From: Cryptomeria japonica
Lineage: Eukaryota; Streptophyta; Pinopsida; Cupressales; Cupressaceae
Assembly (NCBI RefSeq): GCF_030272615.1
Contig: NC_081411.1
Span: forward strand, 154,902,971-154,966,970
DNA: 64,000 nucleotides
Direction: 5' to 3'
Part shown: in pieces, positions 46,252 to 59,564 of the stretch
Layout: each line of letters begins with the position of its first letter
Position numbering within the stretch: position 1 is the first letter of the stretch
Position numbers and translations under genes: made by a program
The notes under the pieces: model-generated
What the model was told of the DNA's origin: nothing
Databases searched by the model: none
Seen by the model: the letters and a program-made list of their open reading frames with translations, nothing else

Positions 46252-48399
46252 CTTCTCTGAACCTGCTCAATCTTTAACCCGTCCATTCTTTGCAAAACTC
46301 ATCTACCTCAGGATCCGTGCCTGCATGGGGTCCACTTGGTCACCACTCAGCCTCCTTGGTCACCTTGAGAAGCGCACCCACGTGCATGGGGTCCGTTTGG
46401 GCCCAGCCAAAACCATTCGTCAAAAGCCTCTTGAGACTTTGACACTGTGAATGGGTGGAGATTTATATTTAAACACTAAAATATGCCTTCGCCCAGCGAA
46501 TGTGGGATAAATGCTTAGCCTAGAACTGTGCATTTTTTGTAGGTTTTAGTGGCACCTAACTGAACACATGAGATGATGGCTTTAACAGCTCTTTGAAATT
46601 GCATCAATTTGAAAACTTATTTAACATCACGCCGAGGGAGGATTGCAATTTCACCATTTGCATTCACTGGAGGTTTTGAAATCTTTTTCAAGCACCACGT
46701 GCTTGGGAGGATGCTAGCAAGGGTGATGGAGTTTGGCTCACACCTACCAATGGCATTTGTCTATTTTAAACAATCCCCAAACTCACCTCTTACGACAAGA
46801 AGGAATTGGCTTAGTTTTATGCCTACCAAAAACCACGTAGAGGGAAGGATGAGCCTTTGGGCTTTATGCCTAACAAAAAATTTGTTTGATAGTTTGCTGC
46901 TGTTGAACATTGCCCATCCTGCCACGATTTCCAGTCTTCTCCACCTCGTTTGCCATGATTTCCTGCTATTTGCATTTTCTATGTTTTTGACAATCATTTG
47001 AGCCATCATGTGGAGGGGGATTGGAATTTGTTTGAAATGTTTTATGCATTTTAACACCATACCACGTAGGGGTTACCAAACTGGTATTTGCTTTTTGCTG
47101 TTGAATTTCATTGCCTTCTCCATACTTGCAGAAGATCCATGCCAAAATATAGAGGAGGAAATTGGCTGAGGTTTAAAGAATGCCCTTTGCAATTCTTGAG
47201 AGTTTCTGTTGTTAAAAAAAAAACCACATAGAGGGGGGGTTACTCCCACTGCTTGCATTTGCTTAATGTTTCATCGCTGCCCTCCAAACTCCATGCAGGG
47301 GATGACTGGGCATTCAATTTCTTTGAACACTTGCTACCTTTCTCAACATACCATGCAGAGGGGAAGGAAATTTCTATGGTTGAAAGTTAAAGTTTTTTGA
47401 TTGCTGCAACACGTGGGGGGAGGAGTGACTGGCAGAGTCATGGAGTTAACTTGTTGTACATGCTAATTGCATTTCGTCTTGGGGTTTTTTTTTGCCTCAG
47501 TCTTTTAACAGCCATCACGTGAGGGGGAGTGTTGGCCTGCAACTTTCATTTCATTAAGTTTAAGGTTTATCAAACCTTTCCCAGCCATACATTTCTCATT
47601 TAAAATATGCATTTCAAAAACCAACTCATGTGCAGCAAGGGAGATGATAGCTATGGGCCTGGCAATGTGCATTTGTTTTAGATCTATCACGAGCTCTCTT
47701 TCCCCAAATACCATAGATGGAGATATGAAAGTTGTTCGATACTGAAACACCGTGTGTATAGAATAAAAGATATCTATGAGGGATCGTAGTACCGTAACAA
47801 CAGTTTCCAAATTCGTGTCTATACTGAGACAATTTAATCCATCATCTACAAGTGGCACATAAAAGAAGAATGGATCAACGTATATTGCAACCATGCATGA
47901 TATAATAAAAAATATGTTCCGCCTCTGAAGGACCTCATCTTGAGGATCAAACAACCTTTTCTTTTTTTTGAAAAATTTAAGATCCTCTGGAAAGACTACC
48001 CTGGACACTTCATTTACCAATGAACAACCATTTAAATATTCTGAAAATCTCTCAATGAACCAAGTCGCCAATAAAATCAATCCACGAGCATGAGCTAGGC
48101 CAGGTCCCAAATTGGGTCCAACTAATTTTTTTTTTGTTTTCATGGAACTAACCTTTGACATGCTTCAGGAACCTTAAACATACCTCTGGAATTGATTGGC
48201 ACCATTTTCGGATCATCAAGTTGAATTTTGCAACTTTCAGGCACTTGCGCCACATTTTCACATTTAATCACTAAGACATAATTTTCAAACTGGCCAAAAC
48301 ACCTTTCTGGACCTTTCCATGTGACAAGCGTGTACTTTGATATACAAGCACAAACTCTACCAAATGGGTTTTCAAGATGAATCCCGAGTGAAGAGATAT
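46252..48399 (-). repeat. X right repeat (5' LTR), part 2
   Basis: Matches 22338-24399 and 32035-32122. It includes the G-box-like array (about 46700-47522) and the CNGC fragment. Similarity stops at 48399; the left copy shows that about 1 kb of the outer end is missing here. Confidence 0.75.
47505..48161 (-). pseudogene. CNGC channel exon fragment in X right repeat
   Basis: Open frame of 218 codons, the counterpart of 23593-24141. Residues about 63-160 carry the channel similarity: FDPQDEVLQRRN, S1 ending DPFFFYVPLVDDG, CLSID, VLRSLIDIFYSIH, YRTTFI, VFGERELVID. This copy looks closer to the family (VPLVDD and CLSID retained) than the left one. The frame is longer upstream because of a different indel near 48040. 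Both copies keep an open frame over the exon despite many substitutions, which deserves a selection test. The pore and nucleotide-binding domain are absent. Confidence 0.7.
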
Positions 48400-48989
48400 C
48401 TTGAGTGGATGACATTCAAATTTGCCTCCAAGTTCAGGTTCACTTGATTTCAGAAAAAGTGTCCACTTATACCCCCCTTTTTGACCACCATCTTTGTGCA
48501 CTTACCCTGCAAGATGTTTTTTTTGATAAAATACAAAAGGTAGCATGCATTTTTACCTATGTTTGTTTTTCATTTTTGATATCATATCTCCTGAGAAAAT
48601 CAAAGATGTCTTGAAACTAGAGAAGCAAGGAAGGAGGGTGACATTTTCTTTGTTTGCTGTTTGTGAGTGACACCTTTTACTATGCAAGTTTGTCTCATGA
48701 TGTGATCAGGTAACATATCATTGAAGACATTACCAATTTACACAAGATGAAGGTTAACTCTTGTTTGTTTTACGCAAGCAACACTCAGGTCATCTTGGTT
48801 CAATTATACCTCGATGCTTGTGTCATCTTGCAATATCAAACTTTATGAAAGTTAAACTCAGGTCATTATGGTTCAATTATACTAGGATGTTTGTATCAAC
48901 TTTCAACTTATCAAGGGCTCAATGATGACAAAAAGGAAGCATGATAAACTTTGCTCAAAAGGATGACTATGTCAATAACGAGGGATCAC

Positions 48990-50130
48990 TTCATATTAGC
49001 ATGCATTAATAAGTCATTTCCATTTAGTTGCATATCATTAATTGGTTCATATCATTAAAATATTGCATTCATATCATAGCATTATCATATTAGTTTGGCA
49101 TCTCATTTTCAAGATACATCTCATTAGCATATCATTTCCAATTTGCACTTAGGTACATTATCATTTCACATCATATTAAAATTTGCATTTAGGTGTATTG
49201 TCATTTTTCATATTAGTTAAAAGGTCACATTTAGTTGCATTATCATTTTTTTATCCATATAATTAATCATTTTTGTTGTATTCCACATCCTGCGGTGCAT
49301 TGTTATTTTTCATATTAGTTAACATGTCACATTTAGTTACATTATCATTTTAAAATCATTTAAAGTAAAATTCATATCATTAATCATTTTCAGTTGCATT
49401 TCACGTCCTTAGATACATTTTCATATCATATCATTGCATTAGTTTCATTATCATCTCATCTCATATCATTTATAGTTACATTTAGTTACACTATTTTTAG
49501 TTTCATTATCATGTCATTTTAACTTTGCATTAGTCTCATTTTATATATCATTAATCATTTAGCATCATTTCCATCAAAAACATTTCATTTTAAATCATTA
49601 TCATTAGTACCATATCAAAGCATTTGTCATATCATTTAAAAACATTCACCATATCAAAAATCACATCTTCATTTCACATCATCTACACATGCATATATCT
49701 TCACAACATAATAGGAAATTTATTCATGACATGTACACATATACATTTACATTTGCATATCATAAAAACAATCATCACGTAGGCATATATCACCATCAAA
49801 ACATATAGATTATCTCATTAAAAAACACATCATCAAAAACAATCATATAAAAAGTAATCATTAGAACAAATCATATAGATCTGCATATCAAAACATCTAG
49901 ATCATAAAATTAAAATGCATCCATATCATATATAAGCATGCCAATATCATATCATCATGCATGTGTAACACATGACGATCCAAAGGAAAGCACTGAATCA
50001 TGTCAAGATAAATCAATGAAAATAATAATTGTCCGAATGTCCCTGCATATCATATCAAAAGATAAATGTGCATCAACAAGAAGCTTAGAATAATGAATAT
50101 ATATATCAATACGTACACCATATCCAATGA
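48990..50130. repeat. AT-rich cattt/atcat degenerate repeat in E2
   Basis: More than 1 kb of imperfect repeats built from catttagttgcattatcatt and catatcatt. No gene supported. Counterpart of 16260-16560 in E1. Confidence 0.7.
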
Positions 50131-50869
50131 TCAAAATGAATACATTAGTATATACATATCATAAAATGATCAAAATACATGAGGGGAAAATCTAAGAGTG
50201 GCTACCACCTGAATTTACTGGTCTGGGACCTCGAGTGCCACTGGCACCTGTACCATCTCCACCAGGATCTCTGTTAGGTCTTGTAACCCCTTGGCTAATG
50301 TCCTCTCACTAAGAACCCCCACACCTCAAGCTCTAAACAAAAGACTGTGCTCACCTATCTAGAGGCACCGCTTGGAAATACAAACCCCTGTAATAGTCCG
50401 CTTGACCACTCTGATACAACATATCTCTTAATGTCTCACCAAATGGCCCTTGAGATGCAGCTTGGTGAAGAGACTCAGAAATATCCTCGACCTTCCCATG
50501 CCTCTCTATCTCAGTATCTCACTCAGTAGTGATTGTAGCAACCTATGTCTGTAACTTTTCTATCTAAGCTTGTGCCGCCTGCAACTCCTGCTAAGTTGTA
50601 TCTCTCTGCCCAAGCCATATCTTGCTCCATAGATACCGTAGTGACCTATCTCTATAGTAGGCCAGTCTGATCCTGTCCCTATGTCTACTTACCTTGTAGC
50701 CTTTGTATTGATGATTGTAGAGCTACTATTAGAGCCTACTACTGATGTGGTGGCATTGATATCTGAACCCCTGATGGTTGTGGATCCTGACCCACTTGTG
50801 CTACTGTAAGTTATGCTGGGGTAGCAGGTGGAGGCATATTTATCCTCCTTCACCTGATCAAAGGCTTCA

Positions 50870-51219
50870 CATCCTCCTCCTCCTCCTCCTCATCCATCCC
50901 ACCCATCCCACCCCATCACTTCCTTCCTCGACTCCTCTGACTTCGTCTCCTCAGATGAACCATCCTCCTCCTCAGACTCCTCCCCCCTACCACCTCCTCT
51001 AGCTGTAAAGGCCCTTCATAATGAATGTCCTTTCACCATCCTCCTCCTCTGCCAATAACCATGTGGCCTTGCCCTCTATCACCTCCATCTCCACCTCCAT
51101 CATCATCTCCTCCACCTTCTCCGCCTCAGCCAATCTAACCTCAAGCTCTGCCCATATCACAACCTCTCCTACATCTCCCCTGCCCTTTCCTGCCACCTCA
51201 TCGACATCCAAGCCCTCCC

Positions 51220-51252
<33 letters not shown>
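50870..51252. repeat. CTC-rich and (ATC)n microsatellites
   Basis: cctcctcctcctcctcctc at about 50873-50891 and an uninterrupted atc run at about 51219-51252. They lie in the acidic-tail part of the E2 antisense ORF. Confidence 0.85.
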
Positions 51253-51254
<2 letters not shown>

Positions 51255-52799
51255 TACCTCCTCCAATGCTAGTATAGGCTCCGTAGGTCTTGTCAATCAT
51301 GGGAAGGGATGCTCCACAAAATACTATGTATACTGCTTAGTCATACCTACATCTACCAGCCCTATCTGCATATCCCACTATACCCATGGAAATGCCTCAA
51401 AATCTACCCATGCTATATCAAAATCCAATCTAGGGCCCTGGTCTACTCTCTCCTTGTGCACTCAGGCATATATGGCTGCACCCTGAGGCATCGCCTAGGT
51501 AGGACCAAACTTCTAGTACACATGTGTCAAAATGAATCTCTCAATAATATAGGGAACACTCCCTATCAAGTACCCACTCTAACATAGTTTTGGGATCTCT
51601 GCAGCATCCTCAGTCGAACCCTCACAATCCATGTATGGTCTCCAAATTACTAAATTCATATCATCTATAATCTGTCTCCAGTAATCTAACTTCCCAAGCA
51701 TGGGTTGGGAAGCTTCTTGTCATTACATAAATAAATAGGGTAACCTTGTCACTCATTATCTCTCCACCATGGGACAAGTCACTACTATATGCTCCCATGC
51801 CCAAATTTGTAACAATGTGACACCTGTTGCTAAGCTCGCACCCCTATGATATAACACCTAGTGCAACTCGTGATACAAATGTGCCAGTACATAGATCCCC
51901 AGGCATATCATTTCTGATGTCTCACCATCCGTCGGAGTATCTGACCCCATCCAACTAAGAACCCATGTCATATCCTATCGGGACAAAGGAAACTACCTAT
52001 CACCCCTTCTAGTATCGAAGGCAGTGGGGCATATTGATCTACCATGTCCTACTATGCCATTGAATATCCACTAAGGTGCAGATTAGCAAAAACCTCCCAC
52101 AATGCATTAGTCTTGCCCTGCTCCTCCACATCATATTGAACTAACTCACTCATGATGGGAATCCTCAAGATCCTGTAGATATCCTCTGGCATCACTGTAA
52201 TCTCTCTCGTCAACAAATGAAAGGTGTTATGATCACTGTACAACCTCTCCACCGATGCAGTCAATAGAGCCTTGTTCTTTTGATTGGAAGGCATGTGTAG
52301 GATATGTGACAAACCACACACAACAGTAACCTCTCTATCATCATCGGTCAAGGATCCTCGCATGATCAATATCTTCAGGTATTGCTCCCAAAGCATCAGT
52401 ACACCTAATCAAACCTACATCACAATACCAAACACCATATCAATTATGTCTATCAAATCGATCAATCAACATGTGTTCATCAAACAATTTTCTATCTACT
52501 TAATGTGAGCTCTTAAATATTCTTAAGCACCTATTAGTGACATTTGTCATGCTCTCATTTTAGAGTTTTGATCTTAAAAATCTTATCAACATGGGAAGGT
52601 TAATCTCAACCTATTCTATCAATGAACCTATCAAACTGACCTCTCCTATCAGTGACGACAGTGACGCTATCATTTAGGAGTTTCGATCATAAACTCTCAT
52701 TAGTCAGGTGGGTTCATTTTAACCTTTCCTATCACATCAGTTATCCCATATCAGTGATGAAGGTATCTTATATCAAATCAAGGTTCTATCCTATCAACT

Positions 52800-53190
52800 T
52801 AATGACTCATATCGAAATTAGTTTGACCCATATCAACTCTTTTGACTCATATCGACAACAACAAATCATATCAAATTGAGACTCATATCAATAATAGTGA
52901 CCCATATCAAATCAAGACCCATATCGACCAAAGTGACTCATATCGACGACTCATATCGATCTTAAACCCATATCGACAATAGTGACCCATATCGAATCAA
53001 GACCCATATCGACCAAAGTGACTCATATTGATGACTCATATCAAACTAAAACTCATATTGACAATAGTGACCCATATCGAATCAAGACCCATATCGACCA
53101 AAGTGACTCATATCGACAACTCATATCAAACTTAAACACATATCTACATTAGACATCCATATCGACATCAATTACTCATATCAACATTTG
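52800..53190. repeat. CCATATCGA minisatellite with 85-bp higher-order unit
   Basis: Short motif (c/t)catatcga(c/a) repeated every 14-18 bases. From about 52892 to 53146 it forms three copies of an 85-bp unit (gtgacccatatcgaatcaag ... ccaaagtgactcatatcga ...), with flanking degenerate copies. Confidence 0.8.
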
Positions 53191-53289
53191 GACCCAATCT
53201 ATGACATCATAAACATCATTAAAATCAATTTGGCACCTATCAAAAATCTCATAAAAATCTGAAAATAAAAATAATTGTAAATGCACTAA

Positions 53290-53530
53290 AATAGTTTGCT
53301 TATGCGCTAAAACAGTGGATAAATGTGCTTCATCATTGGACAAATGCACTACAACATCAAACAAATGCGCTACAGTATCGTACATATGTGCTTCATCACT
53401 CAACAAATGCGCTACAATGTCATGTGTATGCACTAAAATAAAATACAAATGCGCAACAATAAGTTACCTATGTGCCATGATAAAAAATGAATGCACCATG
53501 TAAAAATATAAATATGCTTCGCATTTTAAC
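53290..53530. repeat. atgcgcta minisatellite in E2
   Basis: About nine imperfect copies of aaatgcgctaca, spaced 24-30 bp, beside the antisense ORF's upstream end. Analogous to 18560-18800 in E1. Confidence 0.7.
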
Positions 53531-54195
53531 CTATGCGCTAAAACAATGCCTAAAACTAGGGCGCAAAAAACCATACAAAAATATTTAAAACTCTAGCTAA
53601 ATCTAACTAAGAAATCACACAAGGAGGTTAGAAAATTCACTTACTAGTGGTCCATAAGCTATTCTTCGCTCATATCGTCGAAACCGCTCGAATATGTGGC
53701 TGCAATGAGGTGGCACAATTTTTCTATTGCTCCTCCTCTCCAAGCTCAAATCTCCAAAAAACCAAGTGTACAAATGAGCTCAAAGTGGACCCCTGGAGGC
53801 TTATATAGCTCCATGTGTTGCCTAGATGGATGTGTGCAGTGTGTGTTTTGTACTGGGCATATAATTTTACACACAATATCATTTATTTTATTAGCAGATT
53901 TATATAAAAAAATTTAAAAATTCTAAAATAAAAAAAATCAAAAAAAATCCAAACAATCCAAAAATCGTCAAAAATCAACACAATCACCCCAAGCGACAAA
54001 TTTTTCTCAATTCATCTCTCAAGGGAGAATCATTATCATATCAACACTATATCAGTATCGACATCCAAATTCATATTTGGGGCATTATATCGAAAGTTGT
54101 GACAACGACATCAAAATCAAAAAATCTTGGTGACATATCGAGTGATTTTCTTTGAATCAACATATGGTCACATGTCACTTCAAAGAGGGGCAAAA

Positions 54196-55708
54196 TTTAG
54201 ACACCTAAAAATTTCACACTTAATTAAGTGAATATTATTTATTTAATTATCATTTATCCACCTATTAGTTAAACTAAGTTTTAATTAATATCCCCTTTTC
54301 TTCTATCTAACCATTAATTAAATACAACATTTGATTAAATCCCCTTTCTTCTATTAATTGAATAAATTCTATTTATTTAATTAAATTCCCTTTCACCATT
54401 TTAATTGAATTTACATTTAATTAAAATCCTTTCCACAAATAAATAAATCAATATTTATTTATAAACCCTGCCCACTTGCATTTTCCTACAAATGCAAGTT
54501 GCATTAATTTTAGTTGAAATAAATATTTTTTATTTTAAATAAAAATTCCTATTTGTCCCACTTGCATTCTCCTACATTTCCCATTAACCTCCTAATCATT
54601 CTTCTAGAAGTCCTCAAATCCCACTTAACTAGCCTAAATTCCTCTAATCATGTCATATCCCAAAAATTGAGGGAGTCACTTCTCGAAATTCGGGGAATGT
54701 CTTTAAAATGTGTTAAGGACTTAACATTTTTCAACAAGTTAACTTGTCGAGTCTTCCAAACTTGTAAGGCTCTTACAAAACCCTTGAAGGTTATCTACCT
54801 TCCAAGAAGTTAACCTCCAAAGTCTTCAAAGAGCCTTTAATACCCTTACAAGATATAATCTCTTCACCATGCTAACCCATAATCGTTTGTCCCTTTGACC
54901 ATCTTTCAACTTTGCACAAGAGTTTAACTCTTGGACAATAGCCTTCATCCTTGGATAATAGCTTTATCCAATGGCTCATCATCTTAAGGTTAACCCTCAA
55001 ATCTTAATAAGTATGTAATGCTTACTTCACATCCTCTCAGACCTCCTCACGGTGACACTTGTCAACATGAGATTGGGTTGAAAATATCACATGGATTGAT
55101 AACTTTCAATCTTTACCTTTCTTAACCCAAATCAATCTTGACTATCCATTTGATCATTTCTTCTATAAATAGAGCCCATTTTCTTCATAATAAGAATCCA
55201 AGTTTTTATGCATCTACATTATAGTCTCATAACACTAAGCATCTTACCTCTCTTTGATATAATAGCATTTTAGATCATTTTGATAGCATTATAATATTAG
55301 AATAATCATGTTTTGCATATCATGTCTTAGTATATCATTCTAGTCTCATATCATATCCATATCATGTTCATGCTAGCTTAATCCCACACTAATCTTATCA
55401 TTTTGCACCCTATCATAGTTTCATATCCATATCATTATCTCATCACTAGGATCTTCGTTGCATTCATTTAGATCTTAGATCATACACTATCTCTCTTTCT
55501 TTGAGTATTCATCCCAAGATCAAGTTCTCTTCCAAGCTAAGAGCCACCTTGAATCTAAGGGATCCTTGGAGATAGAGGACAATGAGACATGCTTAGGGAT
55601 TTTTGTTTCATTTACTTTTTTTATGATTCTAACCTTTAACATAATGTTTTATTGGTGTGTTTGAGTGGTTTGTGTCTCTCTTGCAGCTACCACACTTCTA
55701 GGCATACA
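54196..55708 (+). repeat. E2 3' LTR
   Basis: Begins tttagacacc (TG start mutated to TT), ends gcataca. TATA box tataaatag at 55164-55172. Clearly related over its length to the LTR at 62082-63630. Confidence 0.8.
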
Positions 55709-57568
55709 AATGGTATCTACAAGTCCTAATCTTGTGATTCTGTCACTTGTTAGTGCTCTTTTCCTCAGTACTAATTACCATGAAAAACTCCTTTCTTTCG
55801 ACATAATCATATTATTATAGTAGAAGGAATAGGCTCTTTGTGATTGCATTTATCCATATTTATTAAGAATTTCTTTATATCCTTACTTGTCTGTGTAATT
55901 ACCATACTTGGAATGTGTCCAAATTACTCTATTTGGTATTTGAGAAAGAAAAATTACTCTTTCTACTAATGCATTATGCAAGATCTCTTTTTAAACCATT
56001 GTAAATTGTATGTCAGAAAATTCTTTCCACTTTACTCTTCCTATTGGCACCTCTACTGAACAAACATAATCAATCAATCTAGTACCCCACATTTGAGAGA
56101 AGATTGGGATGACAGATTGCAATTCTTGAATATCCTTTAAAGGAGGATAACCATTCCAAGAATCATTCCAAAATTTAATTACTTCTCCATTATGTAATTC
56201 CCATGAAATGTATGTAGTAACAACTTTTTGACTGTGACATCATAAAATTCCACATAGCAGATCCATCTAGAGGATTGGATATTGTGAATACTCTAGTTGG
56301 GTTTTGTGTACCTAGATATTTTGCTTGCATTATACTACACCACTTTAAATCAAATTTAGTGTACATTTGCCATATTAATTTACCTTCAAAAGCCATGTTT
56401 TGCTTGGACATATTATACAAACCTACTCTACCTTTAGATTTAGCAAATGACATTCCCTCAAGAGAAATTAGAGGAACTTTCTTAGCATCATTCATGTTCC
56501 CTTTTCATAAGAAATTCCTAATAATATTTTCTAGCTAATCAATAACTAATTTTGGAGCCTTTAGAGTATTTATGAATTAGTTTGGTATTGCCCCTAACAT
56601 TGTCTTTATTAACAATATTCAGCCTGATAATGACAACCATCTAACTTTCCAAGTTGAGACTCTACACTTAATCCTTTCTATAACCTTAAACTAGTAAGAT
56701 ACCTTGTTTGAACCCATAAAGAATGAGATTCCCAAGTATGTGCACGGTAACTCTACCATTTGAAAACTTGAAGTCTGAAAATTTTCCATTTGACAACTGC
56801 CTTGGAATTAAAAACACAAATCTTTGACTTTTGTGCATTTATTTTTTGCCTCGGGATTAAAGAATATATAACCAATGTTTCTTTAATGTGTTTGGCTTCT
56901 GAGAGAGCTTCTTTTCCAAATAATAAGGTATCATCTACGAAAAGAGAATGTCTAACTGAAATGTTTGTTTGAGGAATGTGTTTGCCTTGCCATAAACCTT
57001 GACTATGTCTCTACTTTATAGACCTACTCGATAACTCATCCATAATTATGAAGAGGAATGAGGATAAGGGTCCCCTTGCCTTACTCCCTGTATGACACTA
57101 AAATATCCTGATAGTGTTCCATTTATTATAACTGAAAACTTATCCCTTGATACACAAGACAATATCCATTTACACCATTTACTGTAAAAGCCAAATTTAT
57201 CCAAGACTTTCATTAGAAAACTCCAATCCACTTTTTCATAAGCTTTCAGCATATCAAGTTTTATAAATAAAGATGGAAGGTGATTAATTTAAATAGTTCA
57301 TGTAGTACTTCATGTGCAAGCAATGCACCTTTAGTTGTTTCTCTACTTGGAAAAAAGCCCCTTGCTCTTGCGAGATCACTTTAGGAATGAGATGTTGTAG
57401 CCATAAATAAATTGCCTTTGTGAAAATTTTATAAACTATATTGAAAAGTGAAATGGGTCTAAATTCAGCAAAGGTCTTAGGATATTTTTTTTTGGCAAAA
57501 TTGAAATATTTGTTACATTGAAATTATTTAGCATTGTTCCCTATTCTCTATGATTCTTCCATTGCTAT
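55709..57568 (-). pseudogene. LINE remnant, RT core and C-terminal part
   Basis: Non-LTR retrotransposon of plant L1 type. From 57545 downward: a PRTF-like region with FRPISLFNIVYKI, then MLKAYEKVDWSFL, GVRQGDPYP (57252-57046), then SLFVDDTLLFGKEALSEA near 56940 as the catalytic F-x-DD box. 56495-56190 holds the C-terminal GRVGLYNM ... FEGKLIWQMYTKF part. Several stops and frameshifts. Its N-terminal half continues at 59762-60117 beyond an insertion. The tail beyond about 55980 is unclear. Confidence 0.8.
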
Positions 57569-59494
57569 TGTTGGCAATTTTTGTGCCAACCTTAGTAGTG
57601 CTCAAATCTAGGATTTTAGTGTGGCTAACACTTCGTGTTAGTCAATATCGATAACATGTCATTGTTATTGGTCTCAACAAATTTGGTTGCTTCTTCATAA
57701 TTTTTGTAGATTCATATAACACGAGGGTTATATGATGTGCCAATAAAAAGACTGTTATTGACCCCCATGCCTAATATGCTATATCAATAGTTCATGTCAA
57801 TAAATGGGTTGTGTTATTGACCACTTTGGTGGATTTAGTTGGCTAAGGGTTGCTCCCTTATCCAATAGTGCATAGGAGGTAGTCATTGGGTTGCACAGGA
57901 TAAGTGGAGTAAAGATGGACGCAAGGGTATTTCTCTTATCCTGTGGGGTAAGGATGGACACAAAGAGTGTTTGTGGGATAAGGAAATGGACAACATGCGG
58001 TTCCCTTGCTTGTCCTGCGCTAAGAAAAGATCATTCAAAAGACCCCATGGGATAAGCGAAGTAACAAAGAAAAGTGCAAAGTGGGCCCTGGTTCTTTTTC
58101 TAATTTGATTGGGTCAGCCGGTCAACTCACTTAAGTTCAACTGGCTAGAGGGGCTCATGGTCATCAGTGGGCCAGTTTCCCCTTTCCTCTTACTGGTCGC
58201 AAGATTCTCAAACACAACATGATGTCGCACATGATAGGAGCACCAAGAAGCAAAGAATCATTTTTCTTATCCAACGAGTTTATAAATACATCAAGCAGAT
58301 GCCGCGGGATAAGAAACAAAGAGGACTGAAGTGAAGGATGGCTTATCCTGCGAGGTTGAAGAGACAGTGAAGAAAGGTGTCGGGATAAGAAAAGTGAGGC
58401 ATAAACAATGAGGATTCTTATCTCATGAAGTAAAAGTAGACCCACTATGATGTTACGGGATAAGAACTTAGTGCAATCGGCAGTCAACACAACCAATGAA
58501 GCATGGACCTGGGGTGCCATGTCGAACATCTACGGCCGTCAAATCTTCATAAAAGTTTGATCTGATGACCATGTTTTAATTTTCTTTTGGGCCTGCCAGG
58601 TACCTAGGTGGAGAGATCTTGCGTGTCCATCTTCACACGAATCTCTCAAATCGACGATAGACATTTGAATTCGCAGTGGCCATTGAGTTTTGAATGCTCT
58701 GCAACATGGTGGTTGTCGACTCGATGGTTGAGGTCCTCATTTTACTCAGTCGGTGCGATAAACCAAATCAAATTTTCTTCCAACCACCGAATTTTAGATA
58801 CCATTACTCCAAAGGTTAATTTTGCAGCCCGATTTCAAATGCCACCATGCCCTCTTCAATGCTAAGCAAAGACTTTTGTGCCTACAATAGTTCTTGGCCA
58901 TGCTTCTCGACATAGATTACTTCACCAGGGGGTGATTTTTGCTCTTCTAGAAGCAGAGGACGCCTTGAGAGGTTATTTGCATCAAACCATCAGATCTGTT
59001 GATCTGATCTTCTCCTCTCTCTGATACTCAGGTAGGGTTAAGGTTTTCATGAGATGTTGAATCCAGAGTTATGTCTGATCTATAAAGGCAAATTTGTAAC
59101 ATTTGTACAATATCTTCTCACTCTTTTTCTTCTGCAGAAGGCTTATGTCTCTACACTTGTAAAAATTTATTTGCCTCCTCATTAATGAAATTCACTTGTT
59201 TTTCTTGATTTCATTCTTATGATGTGTGTATTTCTCTTACCTCATTATCTGAATTCGTTATTGTTTGTTTTCCTTTGCTGTATATGTTGTGTTGGTCCCC
59301 TCTGTGAAAGTTGACTGTGAACTGAGTTCAGTTCCTCTCTTCTTTTCATAGATTTTAACCTTCATTTGTACTTAGTTGGCTAATTAGGGTCAAAATATGT
59401 ACATGCCTTGGGTGGTTTCATTTGTGTTTTGTGCATTCATAGGCAGGGGAGATCATCATTTTAGTCTGGGTGCAAACCCCTTCCGCTTATTCAA

Positions 59495-59564
<70 letters not shown>

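Larger units (their letters stand above)
20763..48399 (-). mobile_element. Element X: long-LTR non-autonomous element, nested
   Basis: Two direct copies of one long unit (20763-32122 and 35455-48399, with nested insertions removed about 3.7 kb each) flank a centre with one gag-like ORF. On the minus strand both copies end ..GAACAACA. In the right copy this end is followed after 4 nt by TGGTGACTCTCCTGGAGA, resembling the TGGYGACTC-type primer site of plant Ty3 elements. The left copy probably extends to 33110, where gaataca is followed by a pyrimidine tract (33111-33123; purine on the minus strand, so a PPT). That gives an LTR near 4.7 kb, with the right copy losing its outer kilobase at 48399. 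A plain segmental duplication is the alternative. Confidence 0.6.
50200..53720 (-). pseudogene. E2 antisense ORF: plant mobile domain protein, decayed
   Basis: Antisense to the element. Readable PMD start at 52396-52052: CGLSHILHMP, LLTASVERL, NTFHLLTREITVMPEDIYRI then LRIPI. Further pieces to about 51600 include GFLVGWGQILRRMV, which matches the GWGRVLHDM of the E1 copy. An acidic, Glu/Met-rich tail with long ATG-repeat-coded Met runs follows at 51253-50999, analogous to E1's Asp/Glu tail. Many stops. The N-terminal part between 52400 and 53700 is filled by minisatellite DNA and cannot be read as protein. Confidence 0.65.
48400..55708 (+). mobile_element. Element E2: Tat-like Ty3/gypsy element, 5'-truncated
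   Basis: Same plan as E1: long non-coding stretch, antisense PMD ORF, minisatellites, purine tract (caaagaggggcaaaa, 54181-54195) and a 3' LTR (54196-55708). No pol is seen. Near 48786-48910 a segment caggtcat..ggttcaattata is duplicated in tandem, about 66 bp apart. The left border with the X repeat at 48399 is abrupt. Confidence 0.65.

Noticed and set aside
50999-51253. Minus frame starting with eleven Met residues as a separate gene
   Set aside because: It is the (ATC)n microsatellite and acidic tail of the decayed E2 antisense ORF.
52800-53190. Possible CRISPR array from regular CATATCGA repeats
   Set aside because: Units are short and degenerate, there are no unique spacers of constant length, and the context is a plant retrotransposon.
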